DNA from: Ga0077555 sp963746315 | GTDB lineage: Bacteria > Pseudomonadota > Alphaproteobacteria > Rhizobiales > Hyphomicrobiaceae | Reading direction: 5' to 3' | DNA length: 64,000 nucleotides | Assembly (NCBI GenBank): GCA_963746315.1 | Contig: CAVVAR010000003.1 | Span: 1,130,024 to 1,194,023, forward strand | Shown: one piece after another, positions 16,483 through 25,847 of the stretch | Position numbering within the stretch: the stretch's first letter is position 1 | How the letters are laid out: each line of letters opens with the position of its first letter | The notes under the pieces: generated by a model | The model's input: the letters and a program-made list of their open reading frames with translations, nothing else | Database searches by the model: none | What the model was told of the DNA's origin: nothing | Program-made: the position numbers and the translations under genes

Positions 16483-16505
16483 CGCCGGGCCATGAAGACC
16501 CGGCG
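16483..16505. terminator. Bidirectional hairpin terminator between convergent genes
   Basis: CGCCGGG-N9-CCCGGCG forms a 7-bp GC-rich stem between the ends of the SNase-like gene (plus) and carD (minus). Short T-rich runs follow on both sides (CTTTC; TTCTCATTTT on the minus strand). Confidence 0.6.
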
Positions 16506-16556
16506 CTTTCAGATTGCGTGTTCTACTTCTCGAAGGCGAGTTGCGTCGAAGACCGA

Positions 16557-17519
16557 TCAGGCGGCCTTCACCTCACCCACGGCAGCGTCGCCCTGCTCCT
16601 CGGCAGCTCGGCGCCCGCGCGCGCTCTTTGCGAGCACTTCGGTGATCCGCTGCATCGCGCCACGCTCATCGGAGCGATCCACTGCGGCCAGCTCGCGCGA
16701 CATGCGATCGAGCGCGGCCTCGTAGAGCTGCCGCTCGGAGTACGACTGCTCCGGCTGGGCCTCGCTGCGGTAGAGGTCGCGAACCACTTCAGCGATCGCA
16801 ACGAGATCGCCCGAGTTGATTTTCGCTTCGTACTCCTGAGCGCGGCGGCTCCACATCGTGCGCTTGATGCGGGCCTTGCCCTTGAGCGTGTCCATCGCCT
16901 TCTTCAGCACGCCATCCTCGGCAAGCTTGCGCATGCCGACACTTGCCAGCTTCGAGGTCGGCACCCGCAGAGTCATCTTGTCTTTGTCGAACTCGATGAC
17001 GAACAGCTCGAGCGAGATTCCGGCGATCTCCTGCTCCTCGATGCCGATAATGCGGCCGACACCGTGGGCCGGGTAGACGATCAGCTCGTTCGTTTTGAAA
17101 CCGTGACGCGACGTCACCGGCTTCTTGGGATCGGAAGCAACCGCCTGCTCCTTTGCTGCGGCCTTCACCGGCACGGCCGACGTCAGACGCTCGGCCGGCT
17201 TTGCGCCCTCGGCAGGCATGGCGCGCTGCTGGGTCGCTTGTGGCGCGCGAGCAGCCACGATGGGAGCCGGAGCCGGCTTCGCCGCCATTGCCTTCGGTGC
17301 CTTCGCGACGGGCTTCTGAGGCGCAATCGGCTTGGCCACTGCCTTGGGCTTGAGCTTGCCTTGAACTGGCGCCTTCGCCTTCGCGGTGACGGCCTTCGTC
17401 GCGGTCTTGGCGGAAGCCGTAGCAGGCGCGGCCTTATGGTTGACTTTCGCAGATTTTGTCTTCAATGACTCGGCCTTCGCAGCAGCAGTCTTCGGCGGCA
17501 GCTTGGTCTTCTTCGTCAT
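16557..17519 (-). CDS. carD: CarD-family RNA polymerase-binding regulator with long basic tail
   Basis: CarD proteins bind RNA polymerase beta and stabilise open promoter complexes. The conserved CarD domain runs from about residue 138 (LIVYPAHGVGRI) through TLRVPTSKL to the helical DNA-binding end near residue 300. The preceding ~137 residues are almost only Lys, Ala and Pro, like a histone H1 tail, and probably bind DNA non-specifically. Alphaproteobacterial CarD is usually around 170-200 residues, so this tail is an unusual extension, but the frame is open and the ATG is clear. Confidence 0.88.
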   Translation of the reverse strand: MTKKTKLPPKTAAAKAESLKTKSAKVNHKAAPATASAKTATKAVTAKAKAPVQGKLKPKAVAKPIAPQKPVAKAPKAMAAKPAPAPIVAARAPQATQQRAMPAEGAKPAERLTSAVPVKAAAKEQAVASDPKKPVTSRHGFKTNELIVYPAHGVGRIIGIEEQEIAGISLELFVIEFDKDKMTLRVPTSKLASVGMRKLAEDGVLKKAMDTLKGKARIKRTMWSRRAQEYEAKINSGDLVAIAEVVRDLYRSEAQPEQSYSERQLYEAALDRMSRELAAVDRSDERGAMQRITEVLAKSARGRRAAEEQGDAAVGEVKAA

Positions 17520-17974
17520 TGCTTTCTACGCTCCGTCAGCCGTTAAAGCGCTACCGCGACCGGTAGCGAGGTCCATCAGTGCCCAGCAAGCGGGCACTCC
17601 AATCCGATCACGCCGCAACCGAAAGAATTGCTGCGCGACACTCCCACCTAAGCGTGCCAGTTATCTGTGCGGCACGCGATGCAGATCCCTCGATGTTGTC
17701 GATGTTGACATGGCGGCGCTCTGCCACACTCCGTAGAGCCCCTGGCGACCACCTTCCTGAGATCGCCAATCTGAACGGAACGCATCACTTGTGTCCTGAG
17801 CGCAAGCAGATGAGGCACGCCAATAGGCCGTGCTACTCACCGACAAGTGCACTGTAACATATTCTTCATGGCAATTGAAGCCGTCGCGTGCATCTTCATG
17901 CAAAGAAGACGGCAAACGACCTTAACCTCCGGCCTTGGAAGTGCGTTCGACTACTGACACTCATGGTAAACGGG
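17520..17974. other. Intergenic region between carD and fdxA
   Basis: About 455 bases without a convincing gene. It should carry the carD promoter on the minus strand and the 3' end of fdxA. No strong terminator, repeat or RNA motif was recognised. Confidence 0.6.
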
Positions 17975-18313
17975 TCAATCGCCTTCGCCGGGCTCGCTGG
18001 AAAAATACTTCTCGAACTTGCCCTTCTCATCGCGGAATTTGTCCGCGTCGGCGGGCGACGGTTTCTTCGTCGTGATGTTGGGCCAAGTCTCCGAATACTC
18101 GCGGTTGAGCTCGAGCCACTTCTCGAGACCCGGCTCGGTGTCGGGCTTGATCGCCTCGACGGGGCACTCGGGCTCACAGACGCCGCAATCGATGCACTCG
18201 TCAGGGTGAATGACGAGCATGTTCTCCCCCTCGTAGAAGCAGTCGACGGGGCAGACCTCGACGCAATCCATATATTTGCATTTGATGCAAAGCTCATTGA
18301 CGATGTAGGTCAT
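17975..18313 (-). CDS. fdxA: Seven-iron ferredoxin FdxA
   Basis: Low-potential electron carrier, 112 residues. The N-terminal cluster region CIKCKYMDCVEVCPVDCF and the second cluster CIDCGVCEPECPVEAI give the [3Fe-4S]/[4Fe-4S] pattern of the FdxA type, followed by the usual C-terminal helix and acidic tail. The ATG at 18313 yields MTYIVNELC, matching homologues. It lies downstream of the S4-domain gene, as in other Rhizobiales. Confidence 0.95.
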   Translation of the reverse strand: MTYIVNELCIKCKYMDCVEVCPVDCFYEGENMLVIHPDECIDCGVCEPECPVEAIKPDTEPGLEKWLELNREYSETWPNITTKKPSPADADKFRDEKGKFEKYFSSEPGEGD

Positions 18314-18465
18314 GACGGTGGTCCCGGCCCTTGCCTTCCGTTGTCGCGACAGCGTCGCCACTCGCCTTTGGATTGCACGACGTTGCGCGCGTGGAAAGTG
18401 GCGCTGTTGGTCTCCCGTCAGTTTGTCGCAATCTCGATGAACGTGGATCGGTGTGCGAACGACAC

Positions 18466-18888
18466 TCAGCTGTCGTTGTCGCGCAACCGATCGATCGCTC
18501 GACGGTCACGCTTGGTGGGGCGGCCACTACCATGGTCGCGATGTCCGGAGCCAGTGTCGATGTTGCTCGCCTCGCCACCAATGGGAGGACGCGGCGTCAG
18601 GTCTCGGTAGAGCGTCTGCGCTTCCACTGGCGGACCTCGGCGCAAGCCCGGCGCAACCACTTCCAGAACGCGCACGTGCGTACCGACCGCCACCGTGATC
18701 ACGTCGCCAGGCTTCACGGATTGGCTCGGCTTGACGATCCGCTCGCGGTTGACCCGGACGCGCCCGTCGGTAACAAGCCCAGCTGCGAGGGTGCGCGTCC
18801 GGATGACGCGCGCGAACCACAGCCACTTGTCGAGGCGCTGGGCGTCGCCTCCGGTGGAGGCGACAGCCCTGTTCGCGTCGTCTGTCAT
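18466..18888 (-). CDS. S4-domain RNA-binding protein (Hsp15-like)
   Basis: A 140-residue protein with an S4 RNA-binding fold (QRLDKWLWFARVIRTRTLA, then VRVNRERI and KPGDVITV), related to Hsp15, which rescues stalled 50S-nascent chain complexes. The C-terminus is Arg/Gly/Asp-rich and probably disordered. Its ATG overlaps the stop of the upstream helicase gene (TAATG), so translation is coupled. Confidence 0.88.
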   Translation of the reverse strand: MTDDANRAVASTGGDAQRLDKWLWFARVIRTRTLAAGLVTDGRVRVNRERIVKPSQSVKPGDVITVAVGTHVRVLEVVAPGLRRGPPVEAQTLYRDLTPRPPIGGEASNIDTGSGHRDHGSGRPTKRDRRAIDRLRDNDS

Positions 18889-21800
18889 TACGAGCTCGGT
18901 GTCTTGTTGCTCTTCTCGAGTTGCTGCTTGAGGGCGCTGAGCGCTGCGAACGGCGAATCGGGATCCGGCCCGCCCTTCCGCTGCGGCGACGCCGTGCTCA
19001 CGCGCGGACGTGGGCGATCGTCACGCCGATCATCTCGACGGTCGTCGCGGCCACCTTGGCGCCGACGGTCGCCGCCGTGCCGATCGTGACCGCGCTCTCC
19101 CTGCGCCTCGCGCCGGTCTCGGCCCTCGTTGCGTGGCCCTTCGCGCCGCACGTCACCAGCTGGTTTCTCTCCGTGCCGGGGCTCGCCACGCTGCCGATCA
19201 CGATGCGGCCCGCGCCCATGACCTCGGTCACCCTGACCGCGCTCGCCTTGGACCCGCTCGCCTTGTTCAGCACCGCTGGTCTCGGCAACCGTCGTGCCCG
19301 ATGTCTCGGCGGCGCGAGGCCCCTGTCCTCGCCCCTCTCGCCGCGGCGGACGACGATCCTCGCGATTGCGTCGCCGTGGGCGCCAGACCTCGACCATGGG
19401 CGTTGCCGCCTCGGCCGTATCTCCGGCTGCATCTGCCTCGGTCTGCGCTGCGGGCCTGGTGGAGTCAGCAGCAACATGTCCTTCTGACTGCTCTTCCGAT
19501 CTCGAAGCGTCGAGCGGAACCACGACAGTTGCACTCTGAGGCCCTTCGAGAGCCGTCGGCACCGGCTCTGCCAGTGCGACAGCGGCGGCGTCGTCCACCA
19601 TCGCCTCCGGAGGGGACTGCGCCTCGAGCACGGCGTGACCCGTCGCTTCTCCGTCGCCGCTGGCATCAGTCGTGGACGCCGTCTGGTCCGCGGTAGCCTG
19701 TTCTGGCGCGGTCTCGTGACCTGTGGCCTCACCGTCGGCGCTGGCATCAATCGTGGACGCCGTCTGGTCCGCCGTAGCCTGTTCTGGCGCGGTCTCGTGA
19801 CCTGTCGCCTCTCCGTCGGTGCTGGCGTCAGTCGCGGACGGCGTCTGGTCCGGCGTTGGCGGCTCCGGAGCAGATTGGCGAGTTGCTTTTGGAGCTTGCT
19901 TCGGTGCGGGACGTTGCTCGGAACGAAACCCGAGCGTCGCCAGCACCGCACCGAGCTCGGACGACGAGCAGCCGAGGATCGACATCATCTCCGGCGTCAC
20001 CATGAAACCGCCGTCGCCGCTCGAGCCGCGCGGCGGCGTCTGTCCCGGCTCGCTCGCCCTCCACGCCAAGAGCGGACGGATCGAATCCGCCAGCCGCTCC
20101 AGCATGTCGACCCGGATCGCGCGGGGGCCGCACACGTGATAGCCCGCCGCACGGTAGAAATCTTCCGGCACCGCCGGATCGATCGCGACGGAGGTCAGGC
20201 CGGCGCGCGGCGGCTCCGGCAGTTGCTCGATCGAAAGCCCCGATTGAGCGCCCCTGTTGAGCACCCAGAGTGCCAGAGTCAGCTCTGCTGGCGCCGGCTT
20301 GAGCAGCGGTGGCAAGAAGATATTGAATGCGCCAAAGCGAACACCGTACTTCCTCAGCTGCGCGCGCGAAGGCTGGTCGAGCTGCCGCATCTCATCGGCG
20401 ATGGCATCGCGCTTCACGATGCCGAAGCTCTCGGACATGCGGAACGCGATGCCGCGTGCGAGACCCGTCACGTCCTCCGCCGCCTTCAGCTCCATCAGCG
20501 GCTTCAGGCGCTCGGCGATCACCTCGCCGATCCACGTGTCGAGACGTTGCTGCACCTTCTCCTTGTCAGGGCCGGAGAGGTGCTCGTCCGCCAGCACCAC
20601 GATCGTCGGCCGCATCGCATCGTCGCCCGGCTCGAGCCGCGCGATCTCCTCGTCACGCCACAGAATTCGAGCGTTCCGTGCCAACTTGAACGCGTCCGTC
20701 TTGGCTGCGGCCACGCGTCGAGCCCGCATCGCCAGCTCCTTGGCGAGCACGTGCGCCGCCGCGCCCCGCGAAGCCTTGCCGTGCACGCCGGTCGCATCTG
20801 ACGTTGTATCCGGCCAGAACCGGAAGCCCTTGAGCCGTCCGACGTAGTGGTTCTCCACCGTCACCGCGCCATCGGAGGCGATGTCGGCCATCATATCCTC
20901 CTTGTCGCGCAGCCCCTTCATCAGGGCGCTCGTCTTGCGGTCGACGAAGCGTTGGGCGAGCTGCTCGTGCAGCGCATCCGACAAGCTGTCCTCTATGGCG
21001 CGCGTCCGCTCTTGCCAGTGGTTCGGATCACGCAGCCAGTCGGCCCGGTTGGAGACGAACGTCCAAGTGCGGATGTGCGCGATGCGCGTCGCGAGAGTGT
21101 CGATATCGCCATCGGTGCGATCGGCGAGGCCCACCTGATTGGCGAACCAATCCTCGGGAATCTGCTCGTCCGGACTCATCAGGAACCCGTAGAGATGGGC
21201 CACCAGCTCGGCGTGGTTCTGGGACGAGATCTTGCGATAGTCGGGGACCTGGCAGACATCCCAGAGCTTCTCCACCGCCGCCGCCCCAACGGCGCGGCTG
21301 GCGATCGCCGAGTCGCCGGAAAGCATCTCGAGTGCAGTCACATCCTCGGCCATGCGCGCCCTTTGCAGGCGCTGCTCCCCGGGCAACGCCCGTAGGCTTT
21401 CGCGTAGGCGGTCCAGCGTAGAGAACTCGAGATTCCGGTTGCGCCACTGCAGCACGCGCACGGTATCGAAAGTGTGGTTCTCGAGCCGTTCGATCAGGTC
21501 CGCTTCGAGCGGTTGGGCATCGCCGGTGACGCCGAAAGTGCCGTCGTTGAGATGTCGGCCGGCGCGTCCCGCGATTTGTCCGAGCTCGCCAGGTGTGAGA
21601 TCCCGCGTAACGTGACCATCGAATTTCCTCACCGCCGCGAAGGCGACGTGGTCGACGTCGAGATTGAGGCCCATGCCGATGGCGTCGGTCGCAACCAGGT
21701 AGTCGACGTCGCCGTTCTGGTAGAGCGCGACTTGCGCGTTCCGGGTTCGCGGCGAAAGCGCGCCGAGCACCACGGCCGCTCCGCCGAGCTGGCGCCGGAT

Positions 21801-22394
21801 GAGCTCGGCGATCGAGTAGACCTCGGCGGCCGAGAAGGCGACGATCGCCGACCGTTTCGGCAGACGCGTGATCTTCTTCTGACCGGCGTAGCTGATCTTC
21901 GAGAGGCGCGGCCGGGAGATGAAATTGGCTTCTGGGATGAGTTCGCTGATCGCGTCTCTCATCGTGCCAGCGCCGAGCAGCAGCGTCTCCGAGCGACCGC
22001 GCGCGTGCAGGAGTCTGTCGGTGAAGACATGCCCTCGATCGGGATCCGCAGCGAGCTGGATCTCGTCGATGGCCAGGAAGTCGACGTCGACGCTGCGCGG
22101 CATCGCCTCGACGGTCGAGACCCAGTAGCGAGGGTTGTCGGGCTTGATCTTCTCCTCGCCGGTCACGAGCGCCACCGCCGACGGGCCGACCCGCGCGACG
22201 ATCTTGTCGTAGACCTCTCGGGCGAGAAGCCGAAGCGGCAAGCCGATCATGCCTGACTGATGACCGAGCATGCGCTCGATGGCGAGATGTGTCTTGCCGG
22301 TATTCGTGGGGCCGAGAACGGCCGTCACGTTACGGATACGGTGCTGAAACGCCAAATCCCTCTCCCTCGAAGCCGAGGCTTGCCCGCGAGGCAT
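18888..22394 (-). CDS. SUV3-like ATP-dependent RNA helicase with repeat-rich disordered C-terminus
   Basis: A DExH helicase of 1168 residues related to mitochondrial SUV3. Walker A is GPTNTGKTHLA, motif II is DEIQ, and motif VI is QIAGRAGRH. The helicase core and SUV3 C-terminal regions fill the first ~770 residues. The rest is low complexity: 27-residue units (about DAS-DGEATGHETAPEQATA) repeated, then an Arg/Gly/Asp-rich RNA-binding-like tail. In Rhizobiales such helicases are thought to act in RNA turnover. The ATG at 22394 is preferred to a TTG at 22418; no clear SD precedes either. It overlaps the S4 gene. Confidence 0.9.
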   Translation of the reverse strand: MPRGQASASRERDLAFQHRIRNVTAVLGPTNTGKTHLAIERMLGHQSGMIGLPLRLLAREVYDKIVARVGPSAVALVTGEEKIKPDNPRYWVSTVEAMPRSVDVDFLAIDEIQLAADPDRGHVFTDRLLHARGRSETLLLGAGTMRDAISELIPEANFISRPRLSKISYAGQKKITRLPKRSAIVAFSAAEVYSIAELIRRQLGGAAVVLGALSPRTRNAQVALYQNGDVDYLVATDAIGMGLNLDVDHVAFAAVRKFDGHVTRDLTPGELGQIAGRAGRHLNDGTFGVTGDAQPLEADLIERLENHTFDTVRVLQWRNRNLEFSTLDRLRESLRALPGEQRLQRARMAEDVTALEMLSGDSAIASRAVGAAAVEKLWDVCQVPDYRKISSQNHAELVAHLYGFLMSPDEQIPEDWFANQVGLADRTDGDIDTLATRIAHIRTWTFVSNRADWLRDPNHWQERTRAIEDSLSDALHEQLAQRFVDRKTSALMKGLRDKEDMMADIASDGAVTVENHYVGRLKGFRFWPDTTSDATGVHGKASRGAAAHVLAKELAMRARRVAAAKTDAFKLARNARILWRDEEIARLEPGDDAMRPTIVVLADEHLSGPDKEKVQQRLDTWIGEVIAERLKPLMELKAAEDVTGLARGIAFRMSESFGIVKRDAIADEMRQLDQPSRAQLRKYGVRFGAFNIFLPPLLKPAPAELTLALWVLNRGAQSGLSIEQLPEPPRAGLTSVAIDPAVPEDFYRAAGYHVCGPRAIRVDMLERLADSIRPLLAWRASEPGQTPPRGSSGDGGFMVTPEMMSILGCSSSELGAVLATLGFRSEQRPAPKQAPKATRQSAPEPPTPDQTPSATDASTDGEATGHETAPEQATADQTASTIDASADGEATGHETAPEQATADQTASTTDASGDGEATGHAVLEAQSPPEAMVDDAAAVALAEPVPTALEGPQSATVVVPLDASRSEEQSEGHVAADSTRPAAQTEADAAGDTAEAATPMVEVWRPRRRNREDRRPPRREGRGQGPRAAETSGTTVAETSGAEQGERVQGERGQGDRGHGRGPHRDRQRGEPRHGEKPAGDVRREGPRNEGRDRREAQGERGHDRHGGDRRRQGGRDDRRDDRRDDRPRPRVSTASPQRKGGPDPDSPFAALSALKQQLEKSNKTPSS
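19635..19865. repeat. 81-bp in-frame tandem repeats in the helicase gene
   Basis: Copies begin with GTGACC(C/T)GT at 19635, 19716 and 19797, exactly 81 bases apart, encoding 27-residue units in the disordered part of the SUV3-like helicase. The last copy diverges. The in-frame period means copy number can change without breaking the gene. Confidence 0.9.
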
Positions 22395-22536
22395 CGCAAA
22401 GCGCAAGCCGGCAATCAAGGGGACATTGCGCCGAACTGGGGAACAAAGCCAGAAATCGGTGCGGCAAGTCGTGAAGTACGGTCGAAGCGCGATGCTCGAG
22501 ACATCTTTTGACCGGATCGAGCCCTGGGCGGGGGGC

Positions 22537-23388
22537 TCAGTTGGTCAGCGCGATCTGCTCGCTGCGCGTCACGATGTTGATCCGCTCGGAGGTCAGCGTC
22601 GCTGTTCCGGCAGCCGTCGGGATGGAGATCTGGTGAGGCACGAATAGCCCTGCGCTGGGCACGGGCCTGAGGGAAATCTCGATCCCTTCCGTGGTCGCCA
22701 GGTGCCGCGTGTCCGCGGTCATGCGGTGGCCGGCGATGGGCGCGTAGCGGACACGGCATACGAACGCAACCCCCGGTTGCCCGCTCGGCCGCGCCTCGGC
22801 GACCGCCTGCTGACGGACGAAGGTGAGCGCGAGATCGAACCGCTGCTTGCCATCGAACACGGCCAAGCGACGCATGCAGGGGTTGGCCTCGCTCGAGCGG
22901 CTGAGCGCCAGAACCGCGCTCAGCGGATCTAGAACGCCCTTCAGATGCTGGGCTGTCACAGGCACTGCATCGGGCGGCGACGGCAACAGCGGCACGCTGG
23001 AGATGCTCGTCACCGCGCCTTGCTTGAAGCCGAGCTTGATAGCCCCTTGCCTGCCGATGCCGTTGAAGTCGAACGTGTAGCCGGCTGGTCTGGGCGATGC
23101 TCCGTTCAGCACGCCCGAGCTGCGTGTCGAGCCCTGCCATTTGAAGGCACCGAGCAAGGCGGAGATCCGCGCTTCGCCCGTTACCGTGTAGGAGGAGCCG
23201 GTCACACTCGCCTGGAGGTCGAATTTGCCGACATCGAAGCCGTTGAACTCGATGCGGTATGTCGCGTCGACCCGGCTAGGCCATGGCTCTGCGGAAGCCG
23301 GAGAGCTCCCCCAGGCGCCGCTCGTTGTGAGCACGGCGACTGCGAGTAGCGAGGCGCGGGAACGTCCGGTGGGCGACTTGGACAACAT
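22537..23388 (-). CDS. DUF3108 domain protein, exported
   Basis: A 283-residue protein with a signal peptide (SLLAVAVLTTSGAWGSSPASA) followed by a DUF3108 beta-rich domain (YRIEFNGFDVGKFDLQA at the start, DGKQRFDLAL in the middle). The family is periplasmic or outer-membrane associated and of unknown role. The ATG at 23388 puts the signal peptide at the N-terminus; the reading frame upstream of it is open but has no family-like sequence. Confidence 0.8.
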   Translation of the reverse strand: MLSKSPTGRSRASLLAVAVLTTSGAWGSSPASAEPWPSRVDATYRIEFNGFDVGKFDLQASVTGSSYTVTGEARISALLGAFKWQGSTRSSGVLNGASPRPAGYTFDFNGIGRQGAIKLGFKQGAVTSISSVPLLPSPPDAVPVTAQHLKGVLDPLSAVLALSRSSEANPCMRRLAVFDGKQRFDLALTFVRQQAVAEARPSGQPGVAFVCRVRYAPIAGHRMTADTRHLATTEGIEISLRPVPSAGLFVPHQISIPTAAGTATLTSERINIVTRSEQIALTN

Positions 23389-23656
23389 GACGCAGACTTT
23401 CCGACGCTGGGCGAACGAGCTGAGGACAGATCGACGACCTTGCGACAACGAGGTTGAACGGATGTCTCGCTGCAACGGCTAGGTGGTCAATACGACGAAT
23501 CTGTGGTCCGTCGATCTTGCCTCGGTTTGCTTAACGCGCGCTTTACGACCGTGTCGATTTCTCCGCTCGCATCCCGTCGGCAGATCGTCCGGATATCCTT
23601 GCGCATGGCCCTGGGCTGTGGCTCGTTTGGGCGCGATGCTGAAGGAGGATCCCCCA

Positions 23657-24436
23657 ATGCGCATGCAAGGTAAAATCGGACTGGTCACAGCGGCGGGCTC
23701 TGGGATGGGCCGTGCAGGTGCACTCCGCTTCGCAAAGGAAGGCGCGGCTGTCGGGGTTGCCGACATTGACGAGTTGGCCGTTGCTGCTGTCGTCCAGGAG
23801 ATCAAGGCTCAAGGCGGTCGCGCGCACGGCATCGTCGCCGACTTGTCCCAGGATACGGACTCGCGCCGCGTTGTCTCCGAGACCGCCAAGGCCTTCGGTG
23901 GCCTCGACTTCGTCTGGAACCACGTCGGCCATCCGGGACCCGCCGCGTTCGAGGGCCTCGACCTCAAGGAATGGGATAGTGCCGTCGCGCTCAATCTGCG
24001 TACGGTCCTCGTCACGACCGAGGCCGCGCTCCCCGAGCTGCGCGCCCGTGCCGGTGGTGCTCTGCTCTACACGGCATCCACCTCGGGCATCTCCGGCTCG
24101 CAGTTCTCGCCCGTCTACTCCGCGGTGAAACATGGCGTGGTCGGGCTCGTACGCGGTCTCGCCAAGCGCTATGCCAAGGAAAAAATTCGCGTCAACGCCA
24201 TCTGCCCGGGACCCATCGACACCCCGATGCTGCGGGTCTTCGTGGCTCGGCCCGATCAGCAGTCGACGATGGGCATGGACAAGGAGGAGCTGGTCAAGAA
24301 GCGCGCCTATCAGACTCCGATGGGTCGCCCCGGTCAACCCGAGGAGGTCGCCAACGGTGCGCTGTTCCTGTTGTCGGACGAGGCCTCGTTCGTGACCGGG
24401 ACGACGCTCGTCATCGACGGCGGCGCCACCTGTTGA
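23657..24436 (+). CDS. Short-chain dehydrogenase/reductase
   Basis: NAD(P)-dependent oxidoreductase, 259 residues. Cofactor motif TAAGSGMGRAG, active-site Ser in TASTSG, and Tyr-Lys in YSAVK are all intact, and the C-terminus VIDGGATC is standard. The ATG at 23657 has a strong AAGGAGG nine bases upstream. It starts a run of plus-strand genes (SDR, hydrolase, MFS, SDR, LLM oxidoreductase) that looks like a catabolic set for an unknown ester or alcohol. Confidence 0.9.
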   Translation: MRMQGKIGLVTAAGSGMGRAGALRFAKEGAAVGVADIDELAVAAVVQEIKAQGGRAHGIVADLSQDTDSRRVVSETAKAFGGLDFVWNHVGHPGPAAFEGLDLKEWDSAVALNLRTVLVTTEAALPELRARAGGALLYTASTSGISGSQFSPVYSAVKHGVVGLVRGLAKRYAKEKIRVNAICPGPIDTPMLRVFVARPDQQSTMGMDKEELVKKRAYQTPMGRPGQPEEVANGALFLLSDEASFVTGTTLVIDGGATC

Positions 24437-24536
24437 GCCGACACGACCCGAAAACCTCACGAGAATGACGCCGACCCGCGTCGGCGGGTTGTGTCCTCAA
24501 TCGCTCGCCCCGCAGTCACTGACGAGATTGTCGATC

Positions 24537-25730
24537 ATGTCTTCTCTCATGGCCTCGTTTCCACCCACGCCCGAGGCGCAGGTGACCCTCGCAAATTGGC
24601 GTCAGCCGCCGTTCAACCGCTGGGCCTTCCAGCACGTCCGCGAGATCGTCCCTTCGGCCGAGATCGCCAACGATGTCGACGATCTCTGGCGGCTTCCGCC
24701 CGTGGCCGGGCAGCTCGAGGGGCTCGAGATCGACGACGGCAGCGGCGGAAAGCTCGACCTCGATGCCTTTCTCCAGGCCACGCTGACGGATGCGTTCGTG
24801 GTCGTCCATCGCGGGCGTATCGTCTGCGAGCGCTACTTCGAAGGCATGACCGCCGCGACGCCCCACATCCTGATGTCGGTGTCGAAGTCCATGCTCGGGT
24901 TGCTTGCTGGCATCCTCGTGGCTCGTGGCATGCTCGACCCCGCCGCGCCCGCGACCAGATACGTTCCTGAGCTGGCGGGCAGCGCGTTCGATGGTGCCAC
25001 TGTCCGACAACTGCTCGACATGCGCTCCGGCCTCGACTTCGACGAGAACTATCTCGCCACATCGGGCGACATCGTCGCCTACCGCAAGTCGACCAATTGG
25101 AATCCGCTCGATCCGGGAGAGCTTCCCTCCGATCTGCGCTCGTTTCTCCCCACGTTGGGTGCAAGGCTCGGCCCGCACGGCGGCAAGTTCAACTACGTCT
25201 CACCGTGCACCGATTTGCTGGGCTGGATCATCGAGCGCGCCGCCGGGCGCCGCTATGCCGACCTGATGAGCGATCTGCTTTGGAAGCCCCTCGGTGCGGC
25301 GTACGGCGCCTACATCACGGTCGACAGGCTCGGTACGCCGCGATGCGCTGGCGGCATTTGCGTCACCGCAACGGATCTGGCCCGCGTTGGTCAGCTTCTC
25401 GTACAAGGGGGACGTCGCGGCTCACGTGAGATCGTGCCCCAGGCATGGATCGACGACATCGAGCGGGCGGGCGATACGGAGGCCTGGGACGCCGGCAGCT
25501 TCGTCGAGTACTATCCTGGTCGACGCATGCACTACCGCAGCAAATGTTATGTCGAGCGCGGCGACACGCCGCTGACGTTCGGCATGGGCATTCACGGCCA
25601 GAACCTCTTCGTCGATCGCGCGCGCGAGTTGGTCATCGCCAAGCTCTCGTCGCAGGCCCTCCCGATCGACGCCGTGGCCATTGCCCTAACCACACAGGCG
25701 GTCGACGCGATCCGCCGTCACCTCTCTTGA
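24537..25730 (+). CDS. Serine hydrolase of the beta-lactamase / 6-aminohexanoate-dimer hydrolase type
   Basis: A 397-residue penicillin-binding-protein-fold hydrolase. The nucleophile motif SxxK is SVSK, the second motif is YVS (FNYVSPCTD), and a third-motif-like HGQN lies near the C-terminus. Overall layout matches esterases and NylB-like amidases rather than true beta-lactamases. The start at 24537 is chosen for the N-terminus; only a weak SD is seen. It lies between an SDR and an MFS transporter. Confidence 0.85.
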   Translation: MSSLMASFPPTPEAQVTLANWRQPPFNRWAFQHVREIVPSAEIANDVDDLWRLPPVAGQLEGLEIDDGSGGKLDLDAFLQATLTDAFVVVHRGRIVCERYFEGMTAATPHILMSVSKSMLGLLAGILVARGMLDPAAPATRYVPELAGSAFDGATVRQLLDMRSGLDFDENYLATSGDIVAYRKSTNWNPLDPGELPSDLRSFLPTLGARLGPHGGKFNYVSPCTDLLGWIIERAAGRRYADLMSDLLWKPLGAAYGAYITVDRLGTPRCAGGICVTATDLARVGQLLVQGGRRGSREIVPQAWIDDIERAGDTEAWDAGSFVEYYPGRRMHYRSKCYVERGDTPLTFGMGIHGQNLFVDRARELVIAKLSSQALPIDAVAIALTTQAVDAIRRHLS

Positions 25731-25847
25731 CGATGGCAGGCGCCGGTTTGTGGCCTCTGGCACAAGCCGGTCGCCGGCCGGCATCGTGAATAGCGGCCGT
25801 GGCTAGCGATCTGCTGCGAGCGGCTACCGATCGGAACGAGGACACCA

